Shown: in pieces, positions 6,345 through 10,653 of the stretch
Layout: the number at the start of each line of letters is the position of its first letter
How positions within the stretch are numbered: position 1 is the stretch's first letter
DNA from: CAYPZL01 sp964415045
GTDB lineage: Bacteria; Planctomycetota; Phycisphaerae; Sedimentisphaerales; Anaerobacaceae
Assembly: GCA_964415045.1 (NCBI GenBank)
Contig: CAYPZL010000187.1
Coordinates: forward strand, 1-10,653
Reading direction: 5' to 3'
Length of the DNA: 10,653 bases
Translations under genes and position numbers: made by a program
The notes under the pieces: model-generated
Told to the model about the DNA's origin: nothing
What the model saw: only the letters and a program-made list of their open reading frames with translations
The model's database searches: none

Positions 6345-6579
6345 TTCAGGGCTGAGCAATCGGATCCGTCGGCTGCGCTTCGAGCACGGGGAGATGACGC
6401 AGCAACAGTTGGCCGACAAGGCCCGCGTGACGCGGCAGACGATCATTGCCATCGAGGGGGGGAAATACTCGCCCTCGCTGCCCCTGGCCTTCCGCATCGC
6501 CCGCGCGTTCGGCGCCACCGTTGAGGATGTGTTCCAGTACGAAGACGGTGGAGGTGCCGCTTCGGGTCGGTCCGACTGA
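6337..6579 (+). CDS. Xre-family helix-turn-helix transcriptional regulator (small, YozG-like)
   Basis: An 80-residue cytoplasmic DNA-binding protein, little more than one HTH domain. Residues 7-18 (SNRIRRLRFEHG) form helix 1, TQQQLADKA (21-29) helix 2, and VTRQTIIAIEGGKYSPS (31-47) the recognition helix and the family-typical turn, followed by LAFRIARAFGATVEDVFQYE. This matches compact Xre regulators that accompany small membrane proteins in many bacteria and archaea. GGGAG lies 7 bases before the ATG, which overlaps the preceding gene by 8 bases. It probably represses or tunes its own operon; the TACAT/ATGTA motifs around the promoter near 5,153-5,201 are the obvious candidate operator. No separate sensor domain is present, so any signal would have to come through the membrane partners. 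Confidence 0.9.
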   Translation: MSDSGLSNRIRRLRFEHGEMTQQQLADKARVTRQTIIAIEGGKYSPSLPLAFRIARAFGATVEDVFQYEDGGGAASGRSD

Positions 6580-6640
6580 CGGCATCGGGACAACTGAGCC
6601 GGGCGGCACGTCTCGCATCGCGTTCGGTGAAGGCGGTTTG

Positions 6641-6699
6641 CCGGCACACACAGAGAACCGGCCTCCTGCCGGAAGGCCGGCTCCCTGCGTGTCGTGCGG
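6641..6699. terminator. Large GC-rich hairpin between convergent genes, possible bidirectional terminator
   Basis: CCGGCCT (6658-6664) pairs perfectly with AGGCCGG (6674-6680) around a 9-base loop. Outer arms 6641-6655 and 6681-6699 extend the stem imperfectly. It lies between the HTH gene and the convergent M56 remnant. No T-run follows on either strand, so it is weak as a Rho-independent terminator; an intergenic repeat is an alternative. Confidence 0.4.
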
Positions 6700-6713
6700 A
6701 CAGACGTCGGCGG

Positions 6714-7235
6714 CTAATGTGTGGGGAAGTCGCTGCGGGTCATATAGATCGCGACGACTCTGTCGTTCCAGAACCAGATGCGGACGTTCTGATCGGCACG
6801 GTGGTAGTAGCAATGTCCTTTCCGACCGTCGATGTCTTTGAAGAGCACGTTCTCCGCGTTGTGCCAGTCGATCTCTTCGCCCACGACCGTTTTTGTGGGC
6901 TGGCCGAGGACCGCAAGCGCCTCCTCCAGCGTCGAGCCGACGCGCAGTTTATTGGCGAAGACGTATTTGGAACCTCGTTCGTGGCGGAGCTCGACGATGC
7001 GGTCGTCCACCATGAATACGCGGAAACGGCCCGGATAGACGGCGATGAACCGTCTCGGCAACTCGTCCGGCGGCAGGGTCGTGGGACCCCGTATGTATTT
7101 CAGCGGCTGCCCGAAGGTCGCAATGACTTTCTTCAGGTTGGCGCGGTCGATATTGAGCCTGGCAATCTTCCGGGGAAGCCGGGCCGCGAACTCGGCGGCG
7201 TGTGCAGAAGAATCACCGGTCGCAGGAAACCGCAC
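6714..7235 (-). CDS. C-terminal domain of the M56-like remnant, open frame of unknown function
   Basis: This frame could encode 173 residues from a GTG at 7235. The conserved part begins around SSAHAAEFAARLPRKI, after which two similar units follow: VIATFGQPLKYIRG and ALAVLGQPTKTVVG, each resembling the short repeat seen in SmpA/BamE-like folds. It ends with GHCYYHRADQNVRIWF and AIYMTRSDF. Domains of this kind form the extracytoplasmic tail of some planctomycete M56/BlaR1 proteins. No signal peptide or ribosome site supports independent expression, and the first residues overlap the M56 segment in another frame. The frame is intact over about 500 bases, so a recent break or a remaining function is possible. 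I regard it as the tail of the broken gene. Confidence 0.5.
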   Translation of the reverse strand: MRFPATGDSSAHAAEFAARLPRKIARLNIDRANLKKVIATFGQPLKYIRGPTTLPPDELPRRFIAVYPGRFRVFMVDDRIVELRHERGSKYVFANKLRVGSTLEEALAVLGQPTKTVVGEEIDWHNAENVLFKDIDGRKGHCYYHRADQNVRIWFWNDRVVAIYMTRSDFPTH

Positions 7236-7266
7236 ACCGCGGGGCTGTGCATGTTCTCGGTACGTC

Positions 7267-7680
7267 TCAACGCCACCGGCGCGGCGACTGCCAAATCAGC
7301 ACGGCACTCCTCCAACAATGCGACCATCTGCCGCCCGGCGTGGCGACAATGTTCCCAGAAGGCTCAAAATCTCTCGCAGCCGCCACGGGGACCACGGGTG
7401 CGGGCCGTTCGGGCACCAGGGATACCGCAGGCAGATGGTCGCTCAGCCAATACACCACACCGGTGGGCAACGCCAGGGATGGCGGCAGCACCAGTTTCAC
7501 CAAGACCAGCAGCCACATCGCATAACGAAAACGTGCACACACGCGCCTCCGCAGGCACAAATCCGCGGCCAGAAGCAGCGCCACCAGAATGCTGGACTGG
7601 ACAAGCATGCGCCCGGCGTAGTGGCAGAACGCCTGTCCCCATTGGTTGAGCACAATGATGGCGCTATTGAGCGGCTCCAT
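7267..7680 (-). CDS. N-terminal membrane fragment of a BlaR1/M56-like protein
   Basis: From the ATG at 7680 (AGGAG at suitable distance) this reads MEPLNSAIIVLNQWGQAFCH, then a membrane helix LVQSSILVALLLAADLCL, a basic loop RRRVCARFRYAMW and a second helix LLVLVKLVLPPSLALPTGVV. This is the standard beginning of planctomycete M56 sensor proteins. After residue about 115 the frame leaves the homologous sequence and ends at 7267 in unrelated residues. A longer open frame reaches upstream to 7848, but its extra 56 residues are arginine-rich, overlap the end of the GH5 gene and do not look coding. The product, if made, would be a two-helix membrane stub without a catalytic domain. Confidence 0.5.
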   Translation of the reverse strand: MEPLNSAIIVLNQWGQAFCHYAGRMLVQSSILVALLLAADLCLRRRVCARFRYAMWLLVLVKLVLPPSLALPTGVVYWLSDHLPAVSLVPERPAPVVPVAAARDFEPSGNIVATPGGRWSHCWRSAVLIWQSPRRWR

Positions 7681-7822
7681 CTCCGGTCTCCTGTTCGTGC
7701 GGGTCCTCCGCACGGTCCGATTTGGCCGCCCGGCCGGCCCGGCGGGCGATCTCCCGAAGCTGAGACGCATCCTCCACCGACGGAGTATCAGCCGCACGCC
7801 GGCGCCCGGGCGGCTCCCGGCT

Positions 7823-8905
7823 TCAGGCGAACTCCTGGAGTAGGGCAAGGAGCTTGCGGTCGAGCTTGTGGCCGTGGAAGTCCTCGTAGGCGACGTCTTT
7901 GCGGCCGGAGTCCATGATCCCGAATGAGCCCCGGAAATTCCACAGCGCCAGACCGATGCCGTGCTCGGTGAGGATTTCCAGGACGTCGCGAAACCAGGTC
8001 AGGACGATCTTGTGCGGCGTCTTGTTGTAGGCCCCGCCTTCGCCGCAGTGGACGCCGACGCCCATTTTCGCCAGCTCGGCCCACGGCTGATAGTGCTTCT
8101 CCAGCCGCTTGCGGTCCCAGCCATGGCCGGGCCATTTGGGCTCGGGGTAGTCCCGGTAGTTGACCCAGGATGCGCCGCAGTGGCTGATGAACATCGGGTC
8201 GTAAGCCCGCGTGCTCTGGCCGATGCCGAGGTCGGCCAGCTCCGGCGCGGTGTCTCTGCCCCAGCTTAGCCCGTCGGCGACGACGATGCGGTCGGGGCTG
8301 ATCTGGCGGATCGCTTTCACCGTCGTGCGGACGACGCGCTCGTGATCGGCCCGGCTCATCCGCTCGCCCGGAGAGGGCGGTTCGTTGATCAGGTCGAAGC
8401 TGAGCTTGTCGCGCGAGATGCCTTTGTAGCGTTTCGCCATCAATTGCCAGTGGAAGCAGAAAGCCTCCAGCGCGGTTTTGTCCTTCCAGAGGTTATGGGG
8501 TTCTTTGAACTCGCGATTGACCGAGTAGCCCGGCCCGCGATGAAAATTCAGGCTCACGTGCAGGCCGTACCGGTTGGCTAACTCGATGCCCCGGTCGAGC
8601 TTAGCCAGCATGGGCTCGTGAATCTTGTAGTCGTCGCCGTCCTCGATCCAGAGCCGGTACACCGCCGGGAAGCGCACGAAGTCGAAGCCGAAGTCGCGAA
8701 TCCAGCGGAAATCGTCCTCGGAGAAATCGCCCTTGCTGCGCATCGTGAACATGTCCAGCAGGTTGAACCCGCGCCAGCGCGGCAGCACGGTCTGGGCCTT
8801 ACGCCGGGCCACCTGCGCCGGTCGCTGCTGACCCAGCGCCGGCACTGCCATCGCCGCCGACCCGGCGGCTACCCGTCTGAGAAAGTCACGGCGACTGCTT
8901 GCCAT
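7823..8905 (-). CDS. Tat-exported glycoside hydrolase family 5-like protein (cellulase/mannanase type)
   Basis: A 360-residue secreted (beta/alpha)8-barrel hydrolase that should cleave beta-linked polysaccharide by a retaining mechanism. The N-terminus SSRRDFLRR followed by VAAGSAAMAVPALG is a twin-arginine signal. GH5 landmarks are RGFNLLDMF (46-54), FVRFP with the conserved arginine (R78), SLNFHRGPG with His122, the acid/base LINEPP (Glu175), the nucleophile in GVHCGEGG (Glu289), and LWNFRGSFGI with Trp322 near the C-terminal end of the barrel. No carbohydrate-binding module is attached. The ATG at 8905 is chosen over that at 8920 because GGAGG lies 8 bases before it, inside the alternative start. 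It lies downstream of a pseudopilin gene on the same strand, with 90 bases between. The exact substrate cannot be told from sequence. Confidence 0.88.
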   Translation of the reverse strand: MASSRRDFLRRVAAGSAAMAVPALGQQRPAQVARRKAQTVLPRWRGFNLLDMFTMRSKGDFSEDDFRWIRDFGFDFVRFPAVYRLWIEDGDDYKIHEPMLAKLDRGIELANRYGLHVSLNFHRGPGYSVNREFKEPHNLWKDKTALEAFCFHWQLMAKRYKGISRDKLSFDLINEPPSPGERMSRADHERVVRTTVKAIRQISPDRIVVADGLSWGRDTAPELADLGIGQSTRAYDPMFISHCGASWVNYRDYPEPKWPGHGWDRKRLEKHYQPWAELAKMGVGVHCGEGGAYNKTPHKIVLTWFRDVLEILTEHGIGLALWNFRGSFGIMDSGRKDVAYEDFHGHKLDRKLLALLQEFA

Positions 8906-8938
8906 CTGTAGATCCTCCATAGGCGTTATCGAAAGGAA

Positions 8939-8967
8939 TCGATACCACGCCCGCCCGTCTCGGTCAA
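8939..8967 (-). promoter_or_regulatory. Weak candidate promoter of the GH5-like gene
   Basis: On the minus strand TTGACC (8962-8967) and TATCGA (8939-8944) are 17 bases apart, between the pseudopilin stop and the GH5 start. The -35 matches five of six bases, the -10 only three. It is reported for its position and exact spacing. Confidence 0.3.
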
Positions 8968-8995
8968 CCCCGAATGCGAGCGCTTGAAGGCAGAG

Positions 8996-9586
8996 TCAGG
9001 GGTTCTTGAACTTTCTCATCCAGGAGGGCCAGTCCTGGGGCGTGACGCCGCCGGCCTCGGTCCACGGGCCGGCCGTGTCGTACCGGCGGTGCCATTTCAG
9101 GCCCCACAATTCCTTGAGTCCGACGCGGCGGACCGACCAGTCCGTGAACAGGCTGTTGATCCCTCCGCTGTGCCGGTCGATGCAGACCGAGCTGCTGTAG
9201 TAATCGGCGCGAGACGGCATCGTGGCCATCGGGCACAGCCAGATGTCCTTTTGACCGCCGAATTCGGTGAGGAACGTGTACCACCAGCTCTGGACCATCA
9301 CGATCACGTTGTCCGGCTGATCCTCCATCGACACCTGCGTCATCTCGTAGAAGAACTTGCCGTCGTTGGCGACCACGTACGTGTTGAGAAACAGACCCCA
9401 CTGACGCAGGTTGGACTGGCAAACCATCATCTTGGCCTGCTTCCTTACGCGCTGCACGGTCGGCAGCAAAAGCGCCAGCAGCAGGGCCACAATGGCAATG
9501 ACCACCAGCAGCTCAACGAGCGTAAAGGCCCTCAGCGGGCCTCTTCGCAAACGTTCGCATCTGTACGATGTACGTGCGCCGTTCAT
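8996..9586 (-). CDS. Type II secretion-like pseudopilin (prepilin-type N-terminal methylation domain)
   Basis: A 196-residue exported protein of the large planctomycete pseudopilin family. Residues 20-42 (A-FTLVELLVVIAIVALL...LLP) are the class III prepilin signal and helix; Glu25 is the conserved Glu5 of the mature protein, and alanine replaces the usual glycine before the cleavage site. NLRQWGLFLNTYVVANDGKF (59-78) is the family continuation. The end holds RHSGGINSLFTDWSVR and VGLKELWGLKWHR, a variant of the H-X-DG region with DW in place of DG. From memory of relatives, the segment between CPMAT (118-122) and RHSGG is unusually short, so an in-frame deletion is possible. GAGGA lies about 8 bases before the ATG. 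Substrate or pilus role is unknown. Confidence 0.85.
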   Translation of the reverse strand: MNGARTSYRCERLRRGPLRAFTLVELLVVIAIVALLLALLLPTVQRVRKQAKMMVCQSNLRQWGLFLNTYVVANDGKFFYEMTQVSMEDQPDNVIVMVQSWWYTFLTEFGGQKDIWLCPMATMPSRADYYSSSVCIDRHSGGINSLFTDWSVRRVGLKELWGLKWHRRYDTAGPWTEAGGVTPQDWPSWMRKFKNP

Positions 9587-9613
9587 GGCGTCGTCCTCAT
9601 TGAATCTCGCGCG

Positions 9614-9643
9614 ATTCTACCATGCCGCCGGTCAGGATAGCAA
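9614..9643 (-). promoter_or_regulatory. Promoter of the minus-strand pseudopilin gene
   Basis: On the minus strand TTGCTA (9638-9643) is followed after 18 bases by TAGAAT (9614-9619), five of six matching the -10 consensus. A short dyad, GAATC (9602-9606) with GATTC (9613-9617), overlaps the start region. It is placed 28 bases ahead of the start codon at 9586. Confidence 0.4.
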
Positions 9644-9707
9644 GCGAATCGGCTCGATACGCCGGGCAGCGCACGCACGCTTCTTCGGGCGTCTATGTTC
9701 TGCACGC

Positions 9708-9736
9708 TTGACAATGGGCCGGACAGAGGGTATAAA
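9708..9736 (+). promoter_or_regulatory. Strong sigma70 promoter of the plus-strand pseudopilin gene
   Basis: TTGACA (9708-9713) and TATAAA (9731-9736) are separated by exactly 17 bases, a near-perfect housekeeping promoter. Transcription would start near 9743, giving a leader of about 30 bases before the ATG at 9775. It stands back to back with the minus-strand pseudopilin promoter. Confidence 0.75.
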
Positions 9737-9774
9737 TACATACGGGTTGGTACGGTTTTGTGGAGACAGGTACG

Positions 9775-10563
9775 ATGCGTCGCAAGCGTGGTTTTACGCT
9801 GATCGAATTGCTCGTAGTGGTGGCTATTCTTGCTCTCTTGATGGGGATCCTTCTGCCGGCGATCAGCGCCGCCCGGGAGCAGGGCCGACGGGCCGTTTGC
9901 AGTCAGAACGAGAAGAACACGGGACTGGGTCTCTTTCTGTACGCCCACGATTGGGACGGCAAGCTCCCGATGAACGAGGTGGATCGGTGGCTCTTTGACG
10001 TGTCCTACTGGACGACGGACATTGTCCTGGCCACGGGAGCCTTCGATCGCAACATCTTCTACTGTCCTTCGTGGCCGCAGCGCAACCGGATCTATTTCTG
10101 GCGCTACGGCGAGAACCTCCCGAAAGAGACGGACGAGAGCTATGCCGCGCCCGAGCCCACGGCGGAAAGTACGCGGAAACTCTATCATCGTATTATGGGC
10201 TATTTCTGGATGATCGACACGGTCGCGGGTCGGGCGAATCCCCCGATGACTGTTGGCCCCGAGCACAAGGAATGGGTCCGATCCGTTATCGATACCGAGA
10301 GGGCGCCGGCCACCGTGGAACTCATCACGGATGTCACGGCCAGTAACGGGCCGGACCCGGTTCAGTCTGATTTCACCAAGGCTACCGGTGGCTGCTGGTC
10401 GCGCTGGCAAATCTGGGACCGGACCAATCATCTCACCAAGGGCAGCAGACCCACGGGGGGGAACATTTTATGTGTGGACGGGCACGTGGAGTGGCGGAAG
10501 TTCAATGACATGGAACACCGCTGGTTCTATATGCAGAACTCTAACCCCTGCTTCTGGTGGTGA
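9775..10563 (+). CDS. Type II secretion-like pseudopilin with H-X-DG C-terminal motif
   Basis: A 262-residue exported protein. Residues 1-29 (MRRKRG-FTLIELLVVVAIL...ILLPAI) form a classical prepilin signal cut after Gly6, with Glu11 at the conserved position 5 of the mature chain. SAAREQGRRAVCSQNEKNTGLGLFLYAHD continues as in planctomycete pseudopilins. The C-terminal part contains NHLTKGSRPTGGNILCVDGH, an H-X15-DG form of the H-X9-DG motif, followed by aromatic residues ending in CFWW. The ATG at 9775 is preferred over the GTG at 9760 because TGGAG lies ahead of it and homology begins at MRRKRG. It is divergent from another pseudopilin gene and has its own strong promoter. Such proteins are abundant in this phylum and are thought to join exported fibres or secretion pseudopili; the specific role is unknown. 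Confidence 0.9.
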   Translation: MRRKRGFTLIELLVVVAILALLMGILLPAISAAREQGRRAVCSQNEKNTGLGLFLYAHDWDGKLPMNEVDRWLFDVSYWTTDIVLATGAFDRNIFYCPSWPQRNRIYFWRYGENLPKETDESYAAPEPTAESTRKLYHRIMGYFWMIDTVAGRANPPMTVGPEHKEWVRSVIDTERAPATVELITDVTASNGPDPVQSDFTKATGGCWSRWQIWDRTNHLTKGSRPTGGNILCVDGHVEWRKFNDMEHRWFYMQNSNPCFWW

Positions 10564-10653
10564 CATCCGACCGGCCACCCAGCCGCCGGGCGGGAGCGTC
10601 TGTACTACTAACCTCAAACATCGTTAAGTTTTTGACGAAGTTGTCAAGCGGCA
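10564..10653. other. Sequence after the last gene, nothing recognised
   Basis: The last 90 bases contain no terminator with a T-run and no gene start. TTGAC and GTCAA form a short 5-bp inverted repeat near the window end, too weak to interpret. Confidence 0.4.

Larger units (their letters stand above)
6714..7680 (-). pseudogene. Decayed BlaR1-like M56 membrane metallopeptidase gene
   Basis: Intact members are membrane sensors with N-terminal helices, a cytoplasmic zinc peptidase (HExxH) and an extracytoplasmic C-terminal domain, often signalling to a BlaI repressor. Here three consecutive pieces lie in three reading frames on the minus strand: membrane part 7680 to about 7330; a short M56 segment about 7327 to 7210 reading LLEECRADLAV and MHSPAVCGFLRPVILL; and the C-terminal domain about 7210 to 6714. 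The third membrane helix and the whole HExxH core are absent, so at least two deletions with frame changes have occurred. The start at 7680 still has AGGAG ahead of it. No BlaI-type gene precedes it. Sequencing error cannot explain the missing core. The identity as an M56 remnant is well supported. Confidence 0.75.

Noticed and set aside
5406..6647. 413-codon minus-strand frame across the membrane/HTH operon
   Set aside because: It overlaps three well-supported coupled genes on the other strand and has low-complexity composition with no domain signature.
6627..7649. 340-codon plus-strand frame
   Set aside because: It lies opposite the recognisable M56 remnant; the minus strand carries homologous motifs while this frame has none.
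7669..7820. Possible C-terminal remnant of a BlaI-type repressor before the M56 start (frame reading VEDASQLREIARRAGRAA)
   Set aside because: It begins only after the GH5 stop codon in the same frame and lacks any recognisable winged-helix part, so the evidence is too thin.
10600..10653. Minus-strand TTGACA near the window end as a promoter
   Set aside because: No -10 at proper spacing and no gene follows on that strand; the partner sequence lies outside the window.
1..10653. CRISPR arrays, tRNA, rRNA or insertion sequences
   Set aside because: No regularly spaced direct repeats, cloverleaf, rRNA signature, transposase or terminal inverted repeats with target duplications were found by reading.

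Overview
The window looks like chromosomal DNA of a planctomycete, most likely of the class Phycisphaerae. Three things point there: a secreted beta-helix/GLUG protein with the IIYVDDDA start and the IDAGDP / GRINMGVYGG block, two type II secretion-like pseudopilins of the planctomycete H-X-DG kind, and a BlaR1/M56-type gene. Base composition is GC-rich with an AT-rich island around 2,880-3,070. This placement rests on recalled family signatures; no database search was made.

Layout. (1) 54-2705, minus: a secreted 883-residue protein joining a right-handed beta-helix domain to a GLUG-repeat domain, with a good sigma70-type promoter. (2) 2,842-4,783, plus: a nitrogen-assimilation locus. A sigma54-like promoter with an upstream dyad precedes a P-II (GlnB/GlnK) reading frame reduced to its C-terminal half, followed by a complete type I glutamine synthetase with the adenylylation tyrosine. 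A strong hairpin-plus-T7 terminator closes it. (3) 4,950-5,368: no convincing gene, but nested inverted repeats, a promoter with TACAT/ATGTA motifs and hairpins in a probable leader. (4) 5,369-6,579, plus: a tightly coupled operon of a 25-codon ORF (apparently a gutted copy of the next gene), two paralogous four-helix membrane proteins (DUF2178-like) and an Xre-type HTH regulator. (5) 6,714-7,680, minus: a decayed BlaR1/M56-like gene readable only in three frames, with the zinc peptidase core missing. (6) 7,823-8,905, minus: a Tat-exported GH5-type glycoside hydrolase. (7) 8,996-9,586 (minus) and 9,775-10,563 (plus): two divergent pseudopilin-like proteins.

How it fits together. The glutamine synthetase is the core metabolic gene. 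The beta-helix protein, GH5 enzyme and pseudopilins fit a polysaccharide-degrading lifestyle with many exported proteins. The membrane-pair/HTH operon looks like a small self-regulated membrane module of unknown function. Internally deleted or fragmentary genes recur: the P-II remnant, the 25-codon relic, the M56 remnant and possibly the shortened pseudopilin. No CRISPR array, insertion sequence, rRNA or tRNA was recognised.
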